A DNA stretch of 21,966 bases from a virus. Below, piece by piece: positions 6,312-13,862 of the stretch (positions are counted from its first letter, which is position 1; each line of letters begins with the position of its first letter). The notes beneath the pieces were generated by a model. The model had not been told where the DNA came from and did no database searches. It saw only the letters and a list, made by a program, of their open reading frames with translations. The position numbers and the translations under genes were made by a program. Location of the stretch: positions 1 to 21,966 of IMG/VR virus record IMGVR_UViG_3300024267_000035. The stretch is one strand, 5' to 3'.

Positions 6312-8609
6312 TTATTGTCCTAACGAGCTAGTTAGCATACCAACTGCAGTACCATAATCTCCATCTGCTTTAGATAAAATACCGTCTATAACTTTTTTAG
6401 ATTTAGCTTCGTCAAAATCTTCTCCAAATGCTTTTTGTAAAACAGTTACCGCATATTCTTCAAATTCTTCATCTGAATTAACTTCAGCTTCAGTAACTAC
6501 TGATTCTGCAACGTTGCTTTCCCACCATGATTCAAGTTTTTCAAATTCTGAAGTGCCCATATTAGATCTCATAAAATCTTCCACATCATCATAATCATCT
6601 TTTTCATCTTGATAATAACCAGGAGTATCGATATAATCTTTACCCATTATCTTTTTAATTTGAGCTTCTCCCATTCCATCAATTTCTATTAAGAATTTTT
6701 CGAAATCTGTTGTGTTTTTAAAGCCTTTAGCTTCAGTAACTACTGATTCATTATATAAGTGAACATAGTTACTGTTTTTTTCAGAATAAATTGACTTGAT
6801 TTCAAATTCTTTTTGTCCTTTGGTATAATATGCTTTAAAGAATAAATTTTCATCAAACTCTCCAAAGAAATGATCTGATTTGCCAATAAAGAATTCTGCG
6901 TTTGGATAAATTTCAAGAACCTCTTCTTGTGTAGTTGCTTTTAAAACAGCCTCGTCAAACTCTTTAACAAATTTAGCTTCAGTAACCTCTGATTCACTTA
7001 ATGAATTTCTTAAACCACAATATTCACATTCTACAGTTCCGTCTTTGTCAATTTCTTTGTATGCATGTCCTTTTTTATTTGAACATTTTGGGTGTGATTC
7101 AGTAACTACTGATTCTTCAATATATTCTTCTAGACCAGCGTCGTCCCAACCATCTTCAGATGCTAAAACTGCTTGCAGATCTTCTCTTGAACCTGTCATT
7201 TCAACCTCTGGCCAACCACTTGGTCCACTAGGATCTAAAACTTTCATTTTAACGTTATGTTTCTTTAAAAGTTTTTTAAGTATCTTTGATTTAGGATCCA
7301 TTGCATCCATTACTACAGTAGCTTCATTATAACTTACAATGTCAGAATATTTAATCTCATGTTCTTCTCCGTCTTGATCTAATCCAAAGATTGTTTTATC
7401 TCCCCACATATCATCATTGTTATCGTTGCCATTACCATATGCATAAATAACATACTCTTGTCCATTTCCTAATTGAATCATGCCATCATCTGCTTTCATA
7501 GCTTTCATTAAAGACTTTTTATCATATGATTTCTCATTGATAGCATCTCCTTCGTCATACGCAAATGACTCAAACATGTTAAACGCATTTAATAAAGCTT
7601 GACCTGAAGCTTCTTCTTTAATACTCTCTAAATAAAGAGCAGTACCTTCAACAATTCCGATTCCTGACCAACCAGCTGCATTTGCAAGGTCACTATAATG
7701 TTTATCTAAAATTCTTTTTGTAGTAGTAGCACCTATTGTTAAAAAGTGATTACCTAAACCTGCTACTTTTAATTCAAATGAACCTATTCTACCTTTAATA
7801 TTCTTAGATATAACTTTCTCTCTGTGGAAATTAGCATCTGTCATCGCTTCTTCAAAAAGATACTTAATACAACCTAATGTACCTACTTTGTCCATTGCAC
7901 CAAAATCTGTTAGTTTCTTAGTAAATAAATTTTTATAAACTGTCAAAACTTTTTTTGCGTCTCTTTTATATTGAACTGAAATAGCCTCATTTACTGAAGT
8001 AGTTAAAGATTCAAACGCTGGATAAACATCATCATATCCTTTACCGTAAATGTCTGCCATTAACCATTCTTTGTTGGCTTCATCCCATAAGTATACGAAT
8101 TCAGCACCGCCGCCATCAGCAACATCCCTTAGATATTTAGATATATTAGCAACTTTACCCTTAGACGCTGTAAAGTTCCCGTAGAAATTAATCTTCTTAA
8201 CATCTTTATCTAAACCCGAACTGTCTCCATTCTTAAGAATAAAATCTACATTTTTACCATCTTTAAAAGTTGAAGTTATAATAGGTAATATGTTTTCAGG
8301 ATATGAATCATAATGCATATATACAGAAGTGATATTTCCTTTTTTATCGATTTTACCAATTTGTCCTCTAGTTCCTTCTTCAATTAAAACAGTTGCTTCG
8401 TTAATCTCAGCGCCTCTTAACTTAGTAAAAAATTCGATTCTTTGCTCTTCAGTTAATTCTTTGATAGAAGTAACTTTAAATTCACCAAGTAAATTTTTAT
8501 ATGTTTCTGCTTCAGTACTTCTTTTAGTAGAGTTTTCTTCTTCTACTTGTCTAGATCTATTGATTTGTGATTCAGTAGAAAACTGATCAAAAGATTTTAA
8601 TTTATACAT
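6312..8609 (-). CDS. Predicted capsid-targeted modular polyprotein (765 aa)
   Basis: The N-terminus, MYKLKSFDQFSTE-S, is a capsid-targeting-like peptide. The protein is punctuated by sequences matching the (I/L/V)-x-E prohead-protease rule: INE-A (71), VNE-A (208), INE-K (359) and VTE-A/S (504, 544, 626, 708). The last four lie in a nearly invariant ESVVTEA linker. Cutting there would release modules: a large region containing VYMHYDSYPENI (97-108, like a phage/bacterial family of unknown function), a small zinc-ribbon-like piece (505-544, with C509, H515, C528, C531), two 82-residue acidic modules that are not obviously homologous, and a 57-residue C-terminal module. No enzyme was identified. 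It lies between the recombination genes and the ligase-like gene, with an ATATATAATA box 31 bases upstream. Confidence 0.65.
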   Translation of the reverse strand: MYKLKSFDQFSTESQINRSRQVEEENSTKRSTEAETYKNLLGEFKVTSIKELTEEQRIEFFTKLRGAEINEATVLIEEGTRGQIGKIDKKGNITSVYMHYDSYPENILPIITSTFKDGKNVDFILKNGDSSGLDKDVKKINFYGNFTASKGKVANISKYLRDVADGGGAEFVYLWDEANKEWLMADIYGKGYDDVYPAFESLTTSVNEAISVQYKRDAKKVLTVYKNLFTKKLTDFGAMDKVGTLGCIKYLFEEAMTDANFHREKVISKNIKGRIGSFELKVAGLGNHFLTIGATTTKRILDKHYSDLANAAGWSGIGIVEGTALYLESIKEEASGQALLNAFNMFESFAYDEGDAINEKSYDKKSLMKAMKADDGMIQLGNGQEYVIYAYGNGNDNNDDMWGDKTIFGLDQDGEEHEIKYSDIVSYNEATVVMDAMDPKSKILKKLLKKHNVKMKVLDPSGPSGWPEVEMTGSREDLQAVLASEDGWDDAGLEEYIEESVVTESHPKCSNKKGHAYKEIDKDGTVECEYCGLRNSLSESEVTEAKFVKEFDEAVLKATTQEEVLEIYPNAEFFIGKSDHFFGEFDENLFFKAYYTKGQKEFEIKSIYSEKNSNYVHLYNESVVTEAKGFKNTTDFEKFLIEIDGMGEAQIKKIMGKDYIDTPGYYQDEKDDYDDVEDFMRSNMGTSEFEKLESWWESNVAESVVTEAEVNSDEEFEEYAVTVLQKAFGEDFDEAKSKKVIDGILSKADGDYGTAVGMLTSSLGQ
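6487..7115 (-). repeat. Four dispersed 20-bp repeats encoding ESVVTEA linkers
   Basis: The plus-strand sequence gcttcagtaactactgattc occurs exactly at 6487-6506 and 6730-6749. One-base or two-base variants are at 6976-6995 and 7096-7115. On the coding strand each encodes E-S-(V/E)-V-T-E-(A/S). Identity at DNA level between modules that are otherwise unrelated suggests recent duplication or recombinational shuffling at the linkers. Confidence 0.85.
7014..7097 (-). other. Zinc-ribbon-like module within the polyprotein
   Basis: Residues 505-532 contain C509, H515 and a C528-x2-C531 knuckle (ECEYCG). The module is flanked on both sides by VTE cleavage-like linkers, so it could be released as a free peptide of about 40 residues. 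Zinc binding is inferred. Confidence 0.45.
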
Positions 8610-8640
8610 AGTGTTGTTATTTTTTTGTATGTTATTATTT

Positions 8641-8650
8641 TATTATATAT
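8641..8650 (-). promoter_or_regulatory. ATATATAATA box, candidate late promoter
   Basis: Minus-strand ATATATAATA, 31 bases upstream of the polyprotein start at 8609. It overlaps the last codons of the uvsW-like gene (GAT ATA TAA). Its position at the border between the recombination genes and the presumed late head genes fits a class switch in transcription. Confidence 0.45.
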
Positions 8651-10151
8651 CTCCTTCAAAATCTACATTTTTTATATCATACTTAAACTTCTGTTCCTTG
8701 TAGATCCTTTGTCTTTCTTTGGAGTGTCTTATTAGATAGTTGTCCCAATCAGGAGAACTTAAATCATCTACAAAATCTATAATATTGACCGAGTCTTTAG
8801 AGCTGTGTTGCCTTAAACCTCTACCGATAGATTGTCTAATAATTACTTCCGATTTAAATGATTCTGTGAAGAATATGTTGTGGATTTTCTTGATGGATAT
8901 ACCAGTTGAGAATGTACCATATGAAGCGACAATGACGACTTGGTTTCCAGCTTCCATTTTCTTTTTGTGTTCTTCCCTAATATCTTTATCAATTCCACCA
9001 TCAACATAATAAACAGATTTATCACTCTCTTGTCTGAGTTTTTCATATATTTTTTTACCATGTTCAATTCTATGAAAAAGAACTAAACTATTACCCTTAA
9101 CCCTGGAGATAATACTTGTTATAAAATTAAGTCTTCCAGGTGAATTGATCACATAGTTTTGCTCAAATTTAAAAACGTCTTTACTTTCATATCTATTCTG
9201 GGACATTTCTCTAAATGCGTCTTTTGTAGATTGAGGTGCATAGTCCATTTTAATTACCTTTACTTTACAACCTGCTATATGCCCTTCGTTTTGTAAATAA
9301 TGTGCACTTATTTCTGTAATTAATGGACCAGTATATGCCATTAGAGTTAATCTATCTAATGTGCCTTCTTTTGGAATAGTTCCAGATAAACCATATTTAT
9401 AATCTGCATTAATACACTTTTGTAAAATAGTTTTAATAGAGGCTGATTTTGCTTTGTGTGTTTCATCAACAATTACTGCATCAAATTCTGCAAAATATGC
9501 TTTATCTTTTTTAACAAGTGATTGATATGTTCCAATAATAACATTCCTACCTGGCCTTAATTTTTGACCACTGTATATTTGCTGTACCTTAATATCTATT
9601 GCATTTCTATAATTATAGTCTAGAAAATCTTCACTCGCTTGTACAACTAATGATACATTGGGTACAATAAATAAAATCTTTTTTGCTTTTTGTTGTTCTA
9701 GTAAATATGATACTGTTAAGAATGATATCAGTGTTTTACCCGCAGAAGTTGCAAGCTCACTTAAGCATCTTCTAAATTTTAGTATATTAAATGCTGCCTC
9801 TATTTGATAATCTCTTGGAGTTATCTCTGACTTTTCGAAAAAGTCTAAAGCCCATTTTGTAAATTTTTCTTGATTAATATTGGTATCAAACATGTCAGTA
9901 ATACCATTGAGTTTAAACTCAAATTTATATTCTTTACATATCTGCATGACTTCTCTCCATAATCCTGAAGGAATCCATTTATCATCTTTTATATATGAAA
10001 CATATCCATCCCATAAACCCTTTTTAACCAAAGGATTAAATCGCCATGAATCAATTCTTCTATTTAAAGAAATATTGAGTTGTTCCAGTTCTAATTCAGT
10101 TGCTTCATCAATACGTAGCAACTGTTTATTTTCAGTTAAACTAAGCTCCAC
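8643..10151 (-). CDS. uvsW: UvsW-like ATP-dependent DNA helicase (502 aa)
   Basis: This is a superfamily 2 helicase. RDYQ (113-116) is the adenine-recognition element, ATSAGKT (134-140) Walker A, VDETH (228-232) Walker B, LSGT (255-258) motif III and QSIGRGLRQ (440-448) motif VI. The length equals that of T4 UvsW (about 500 residues), and the T4 protein has the same unusual TSAG P-loop. In T4, UvsW unwinds R-loops and branched DNA, ending origin-initiated replication and favouring recombination-dependent replication. The next gene upstream looks like UvsY, as in T4. The start is GTG at 10151; the in-frame stop lies only six codons upstream and there is no early in-frame ATG. An out-of-frame ATG overlaps the GTG. 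Confidence 0.9.
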   Translation of the reverse strand: MELSLTENKQLLRIDEATELELEQLNISLNRRIDSWRFNPLVKKGLWDGYVSYIKDDKWIPSGLWREVMQICKEYKFEFKLNGITDMFDTNINQEKFTKWALDFFEKSEITPRDYQIEAAFNILKFRRCLSELATSAGKTLISFLTVSYLLEQQKAKKILFIVPNVSLVVQASEDFLDYNYRNAIDIKVQQIYSGQKLRPGRNVIIGTYQSLVKKDKAYFAEFDAVIVDETHKAKSASIKTILQKCINADYKYGLSGTIPKEGTLDRLTLMAYTGPLITEISAHYLQNEGHIAGCKVKVIKMDYAPQSTKDAFREMSQNRYESKDVFKFEQNYVINSPGRLNFITSIISRVKGNSLVLFHRIEHGKKIYEKLRQESDKSVYYVDGGIDKDIREEHKKKMEAGNQVVIVASYGTFSTGISIKKIHNIFFTESFKSEVIIRQSIGRGLRQHSSKDSVNIIDFVDDLSSPDWDNYLIRHSKERQRIYKEQKFKYDIKNVDFEGDI

Positions 10152-10176
10152 ATTGTTAGAGCATTTTTATTTTTCG

Positions 10177-10599
10177 TTATAGATCTTTTAATGCTAGTCT
10201 ATTACGAATGGCAAATCCCATATTATCTAGGGTTTTTACCGAATCTTTAAAAAACTCAACTTGATTTTCTAGATGAGACAATATCATGTTTTCGTCTGCT
10301 AAGTCTGTCTCTATAAATCTTTCTTTTTGTTTTTCTCCGAGTTTATAATCATATTCATAGTATCTAATATAGGCTTCTCTATATCTAATAGCTACTTTTG
10401 CTTTTTGTTCTTTTACTTTCATATTTAAATACGACATTTGTTCTACTAGAGATTGACGCGAAGATAAAACTTCAGCAATTGTTTCTTCCATTAAATTTAA
10501 GTTTCTCAAACTCTGTGCCAACTTTTTTATATTGTTTGTCCACTCAGTTCTTTGTCTACTTAATTTTCCGTCTAATGCTAGTATGTTTTCTTTAGTCAT
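10177..10599 (-). CDS. uvsY: UvsY-like recombination mediator (140 aa)
   Basis: The 140-residue, all-helical, charged protein matches T4 UvsY in size (137 residues). Its C-terminal pattern, ending VKTLDNMGFAIRNRLALKD, parallels the T4 ending around RGFAIK. The middle (KAKVAIRYREAYIRYYEYDY) parallels the basic Tyr-rich helix of T4 UvsY. UvsY loads the UvsX recombinase onto gp32-coated single-stranded DNA. Its place between gp32/primase and UvsW supports the call. The start ATG lies one base after the upstream stop codon. Identification rests on recalled similarity and gene order, not on an alignment search. Confidence 0.7.
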   Translation of the reverse strand: MTKENILALDGKLSRQRTEWTNNIKKLAQSLRNLNLMEETIAEVLSSRQSLVEQMSYLNMKVKEQKAKVAIRYREAYIRYYEYDYKLGEKQKERFIETDLADENMILSHLENQVEFFKDSVKTLDNMGFAIRNRLALKDL

Positions 10600-10600
10600 A

Positions 10601-10822
10601 TTAAAATAATGATTTCTTGTTAGGATTTGGTTTAATAAATTTTGATGTTATTTGCCTCTTCTTAAATTTAGGTTTTGGCATTTCCATTTCTGGAGAATTG
10701 ACGCTAAGATCTAATGGCTTGAAATCTATCAAAAGTTTCATACCCTTAAATCTATCACTGTCTTTTTGGAACTCATCAAAGTTATCCTCAACCATGTTGT
10801 TAATCGTTTCTATACATACCAT
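10601..10822 (-). CDS. Small protein of unknown function between primase and UvsY (73 aa)
   Basis: The 73-residue protein has an acidic N-terminal half (MVEDNFDEFQKDSDRF) and a basic, proline-containing C-terminal half ending NPNKKSLF. The frame starts within the last codons of the primase gene (13-base overlap) and ends one base before the uvsY start, so it is embedded in the operon. An alternative start is Met10. The C-terminal SLF recalls the end of bacterial sliding-clamp-binding peptides (QLSLF type), and T4 gp33, gp43 and gp55 also bind the clamp through C-terminal peptides. With so short a match this is only a suggestion. No family is recognised. Confidence 0.6.
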   Translation of the reverse strand: MVCIETINNMVEDNFDEFQKDSDRFKGMKLLIDFKPLDLSVNSPEMEMPKPKFKKRQITSKFIKPNPNKKSLF

Positions 10823-11892
10823 AAATCTAATTGATTAGAAGTGAAATAATTATCGATCTTTTTGTGAGCATCGATTTTAAGCTCAAAACACTTCAATATT
10901 AAATCATTTAGATCCTTAATATTATATGTATCTAGTTTATTTTCGCTAAGAAATTTAGTCCACATAAAAACGGGACGTCCTTTCTTTAACTTTTCTGCCA
11001 TTTTCTTTTTACCCGTTGCGTCATTATCAAACATATACCTAACAGTTGGTATCTCATCAAAATCATCAGTTGATCTACCTGCAGTTGCTAAGGCCAACGA
11101 GTTATTCATGAATTTAGCATCTAAAGGACCTTCGAACATTGTTATTGGTCTTTGGAAATTTAATTGCATAATTCCAAAAAGTGTTGATATCTTTGTAAGT
11201 GTGTTTAGTTCCTCATTGCTCATTTCTAATGGCTTACCCATTTCTTCATATAATTTTGGCAAATCATAAGTTAAATATCTCTGTCCATACCCTTTCATTC
11301 TACGTGTCTGTGCACCTATAATTTTGCCATCTGTACTATAATTAAGAATCCACAAACGAAACTCTTTATCTGAATATAGAAATTCTTCAGATCGATTATG
11401 TAATAACCTATCTTTTAATTGAAACCAAATCCAATCACCTGGTTCTATTACTTTAGCTTTAAAATGTTTCTTGAATTCTTCAACATCAATTGCTAGATTA
11501 TGTATCTTTTCTAGCGCCTGGTGTTTCAATACAGACTCTGGGTTTACCTGTATTTTATTTTGTTTGATGTAATCGATAACCATAAAAGAGTCATTAGATG
11601 TGTCCATCTTAACATCATGATCCTTTAAAAAAGAATATAGATTAGTATGATAACTACAATTATAACAATGATACTGTAGTGTATCCCAAAATATATTACC
11701 TCTTTTCTTGGTATCGTCCGAGTGAGAATCGCCACAATAGGGACATGCACAGGTTATTCGCCCATGCATGTCCTTTAGTAGCTTCTTATTAGGAGTAGAA
11801 TGTATTTGAGATACTACTTGCTTAAGTGCATATCTTATTTTATCCTTTAACTCTTCAGTAAGTTCTATATTGTTATTAGATGTCGAGGTCAT
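10810..11892 (-). CDS. T4 gp61-like DNA primase (360 aa)
   Basis: The N-terminal zinc ribbon is C50-x2-C53 then C76-x2-C79 (CPYCG and CYNCS), typical of DnaG/gp61 primases. A TOPRIM domain follows: EGPLDA (254-259) carries the catalytic Glu, and FDNDATG (288-294) the Asp-x-Asp metal-binding pair. Length is close to T4 gp61 (342 residues). It would make RNA primers for lagging-strand synthesis together with a gp41-type helicase, which is not in this window. The start overlaps the end of the gp32-like gene by 17 bases and the stop overlaps the 73-aa gene, so the three are translated from one message. A helicase-fused primase is excluded by length and the lack of a Walker motif. Confidence 0.85.
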   Translation of the reverse strand: MTSTSNNNIELTEELKDKIRYALKQVVSQIHSTPNKKLLKDMHGRITCACPYCGDSHSDDTKKRGNIFWDTLQYHCYNCSYHTNLYSFLKDHDVKMDTSNDSFMVIDYIKQNKIQVNPESVLKHQALEKIHNLAIDVEEFKKHFKAKVIEPGDWIWFQLKDRLLHNRSEEFLYSDKEFRLWILNYSTDGKIIGAQTRRMKGYGQRYLTYDLPKLYEEMGKPLEMSNEELNTLTKISTLFGIMQLNFQRPITMFEGPLDAKFMNNSLALATAGRSTDDFDEIPTVRYMFDNDATGKKKMAEKLKKGRPVFMWTKFLSENKLDTYNIKDLNDLILKCFELKIDAHKKIDNYFTSNQLDLWYV

Positions 11893-12796
11893 TCAAGAAA
11901 GAATCTAGATCATCATCTGTTGATACACTTGAAGTTGATTCCGACGTTGAAGTCACTGGTGCTGCCGCTGGTTTTTCTTTTACTGCTGTTGCAGTTTTAG
12001 TTGCTGCCTTTGGAGCACTTGATGTCATCGATGCAATTGAATCACCCGGATTAAGATACATTCTTAATACATCATTTACAAATGATCTTGTATCTTCGTC
12101 CCATGCTTGATAATCATATCCTTTTAATGAAGGAGCTGCTTCTAACTCTTCTTTGATAGTAGTCATAGTTTCTTTACTACGTTCTGCCGGGGCATCGCCC
12201 ATAATAATAGCTGACTTACTAGAAGAAAATTTAGATGTATCGTAGTTATTATATTCACCTTGTCTAGTGATAACTAACTCAAAGTTTTTACCTTCGAATA
12301 AATCGAATACTTGTGTTGGCTCACCAAAGTTTGGTTTTAATTCTGCGTCTATCTTTTCTTTAATTTTATATCCAAATTTAAATACTTTGTAAGTACCTTC
12401 TAGTTCTGGATTTTGTGGATCTTTTACGATCTTTACTAAAGAATAGTATTGTTGGCGTCTTTTTAGTTTATCTGAAGATTTTCTATCTACAGCTGAATCT
12501 GATTTACGCAACTTCCAAAATACATCTGCGATAGGGCATTTTTCTCCGATTGTTGCTGGAGAATCAACTAATTTACCATCGCCACTAGAGTTTGTTAACC
12601 AGTGTACATATTTTTGGATTAGGGAATTACGAGGGTTTTCTGGATTTGGCACAAAACGTATTAATGCTTTGTAAGTTCCGTCTTTACCATCGTCTGCTGT
12701 TGGTTTGTAGATCTCGTTAGTAGAACTACTTGCTTGTACTTGGTGCGTTTCTACGTCTTCCACGCCCAAGTTAAAAATGTCAAATGAATCACTCAT
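11876..12796 (-). CDS. gp32-like single-stranded DNA-binding protein (306 aa)
   Basis: Length (306 against 301 in T4), position next to primase, uvsY and uvsW, and layout support gp32. The core KALIRFVPNPENPRNSLIQKYVHW (43-66) resembles the gp32 OB-fold region. A low-complexity Ala/Thr/Ser linker (about 250-290) leads to an acidic tail, DDDLDSFLNDLDI, like the T4 C-terminal acidic domain that recruits partner proteins. An oddity is that the zinc site of T4 gp32 (one His, three Cys) is not conserved: the whole protein has a single Cys (C87), and H65 alone has a counterpart. The protein is therefore probably zinc-free. Autoregulation through the A/U-rich leader is possible. Confidence 0.85.
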   Translation of the reverse strand: MSDSFDIFNLGVEDVETHQVQASSSTNEIYKPTADDGKDGTYKALIRFVPNPENPRNSLIQKYVHWLTNSSGDGKLVDSPATIGEKCPIADVFWKLRKSDSAVDRKSSDKLKRRQQYYSLVKIVKDPQNPELEGTYKVFKFGYKIKEKIDAELKPNFGEPTQVFDLFEGKNFELVITRQGEYNNYDTSKFSSSKSAIIMGDAPAERSKETMTTIKEELEAAPSLKGYDYQAWDEDTRSFVNDVLRMYLNPGDSIASMTSSAPKAATKTATAVKEKPAAAPVTSTSESTSSVSTDDDLDSFLNDLDI

Positions 12797-12840
12797 ACCT
12801 TTAAATTGTTTAGTTTGTTAAAATTGTTAATTGTTTACCT
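12797..12840 (-). promoter_or_regulatory. A/U-rich, G-poor gp32 leader, candidate autoregulatory site
   Basis: The 44 bases before the gp32-like ATG read as repeated AACAAT/TTAA-type words (AACAATTAACAATTTTAAC and AAACAATTTAAAGG), almost free of G and so unstructured. T4 gp32 represses its own translation by binding cooperatively to such a leader. Operator function here is inferred. A poorly spaced AAAGG touches the start codon. Confidence 0.35.
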
Positions 12841-12868
12841 TGAAATTACTTTAATGTTCTTTCGTTTC

Positions 12869-12898
12869 CTTATATTGTATAATAATAAATAGTTTCAA
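12869..12898 (-). promoter_or_regulatory. Possible sigma70-like promoter for gp32
   Basis: On the minus strand TTGAAA (12893-12898) is followed after 18 bases by TATAAG (12869-12874). It overlaps the stop of the 56-aa gene. It does not fit the typical flavobacterial TAnnTTTG element, so confidence is low. Confidence 0.2.
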
Positions 12899-13065
12899 TT
12901 AATTGTTAAGATTGCTCCAGAAGGTTCCTTCCATTTATTCTCCTTTAACTTAATCAGTCCTGATTTGTGAAGTAACTCTGACGCTTGCTTTTCAGTAAGC
13001 TGGTTCGCTATCACCATTTTTTGTAGGATGCTTAATAAACGAAGGTAATCTGTTGTAACTAACAT
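12895..13065 (-). CDS. Small protein upstream of gp32 (56 aa)
   Basis: A short frame begins MLVTTDYLRLLSILQKMV and ends SGAILTIN. It is predicted helical in its first 35 residues (LTEKQASELLHKSGLIKLKE), then carries a short beta-like tail. Support for a real gene: an A-rich leader without Shine-Dalgarno, as for the other genes here; an ATATATAATA box 26 bases upstream; protein-like composition; and a tight fit in an otherwise empty gap of about 415 bases. T4 has small genes (59, 33) near gene 32, but I see no specific similarity to either. Function unknown. Confidence 0.55.
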   Translation of the reverse strand: MLVTTDYLRLLSILQKMVIANQLTEKQASELLHKSGLIKLKENKWKEPSGAILTIN

Positions 13066-13211
13066 GTAATTAATACTTTTGTTATTATACTTATTATATA
13101 TCTAACCTTTAATTTGTTTCACCTGGGATTAATTTTAATTTTTTTTAAAATAAAATGAAACAGTTTTTCGGCAAGTGCATATAACAAATGTTAGTTAAGC
13201 CAGAAGTTAGA
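13066..13211. other. Non-coding gap between RuvC-like and 56-aa genes
   Basis: These 146 bases hold no credible frame (the longest ATG frame in the minus strand gives 11 residues). They contain the ATATATAATA box at 13092-13101 and a very AT-rich block with a weak inverted repeat (gtttca at 13116-13121 and tgaaac at 13156-13161). The inverted repeat is too loose and too far apart to call a terminator. It probably serves as a promoter region for the gp32 cluster. Confidence 0.5.
13092..13101 (-). promoter_or_regulatory. ATATATAATA box, candidate promoter of the gp32 cluster
   Basis: Minus-strand ATATATAATA, 26 bases upstream of the 56-aa gene, in a true intergenic gap. In T4 gene 32 is served by both middle and late promoters, so a late-type box here would not be surprising. 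Confidence 0.45.
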
Positions 13212-13862
13212 TTAGGCTTGGAGGTTTGAAACGTATGCTGCGAGAAAATAAGCGTCAACTAAGTCATCCAAAGGCTTCGGGATCTTCTTCCCAATTTCTA
13301 GGTCTTTAACTATTTTCCACAAAGGGCTTTTAGCCAAGATTTGGTCTTCGTTCACATTTTTTTGGTAAGCTTCAAATAATTGTAGTTTATTCATATTACC
13401 TTTACCTGCAAACTTCTTAATTGTGGTAGGAGCAACAGTAAGTAAATCTTCTGGATTTAAGGTCTTTAAAAGTTTAAGCTTTAAGATTGCGGCTCCTGCT
13501 GCCATGTCAATCATATTATTAGTTCCCATCTTAGAACCATAAGAAGTACCTTCAAATGCTATAGTGAAACCATCACCTTCAAAAGAATTTTGTAATATTA
13601 GGTTGATTAAATCATCAGCCATTTTATCATATCTCTTTACCTTTAAGAGTTCGGCACTTGAGAAAGATTCATTGTTTGTAAAATCAGGTTGATTAACTAA
13701 AGTAACATCTTCTAATAAAGAAATCTCTTCTTGAAGTCTTTGTTCTGCTTTAGTTCCTGTTTTTGGTTTTATGTAACTAATAAAATGATAACTCTTTTTT
13801 TTATCATTATATATGGCTAAACCTGGAGAATTTAAAGAAAAATCTACTGCTAAGTAATTCAT
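13212..13862 (-). CDS. RuvC-like Holliday junction resolvase (216 aa)
   Basis: The RNase H-fold nuclease signature is visible: D7 in NYLAVDFSLNSPGLAIY (first beta strand), E104 in IAFEGTSYG, and a C-terminal DDLVDAYFLAAY (199-210) with D200/D203 as the third acidic site. A RuvC-like KKFAGKGNMNKLQ segment (149-161) lies between. It would cut four-way junctions made during recombination-dependent replication and packaging, a job done in T4 by the unrelated gp49. The start abuts the stop of the glycine-zipper gene (TAAATG), so the two are coupled. Other RuvC-fold nucleases are possible, but size and motif order fit RuvC. Confidence 0.8.
   Translation of the reverse strand: MNYLAVDFSLNSPGLAIYNDKKKSYHFISYIKPKTGTKAEQRLQEEISLLEDVTLVNQPDFTNNESFSSAELLKVKRYDKMADDLINLILQNSFEGDGFTIAFEGTSYGSKMGTNNMIDMAAGAAILKLKLLKTLNPEDLLTVAPTTIKKFAGKGNMNKLQLFEAYQKNVNEDQILAKSPLWKIVKDLEIGKKIPKPLDDLVDAYFLAAYVSNLQA

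Noticed and set aside
6312-8609. The two 82-residue modules as a tandem duplication
   Set aside because: They share length and flanking linkers, but their sequences show no convincing similarity beyond the first two residues.
13116-13161. Terminator or operator at the gtttca/tgaaac inverted repeat
   Set aside because: Only six paired bases around a long AT-rich loop; no GC stem or clean U-run.
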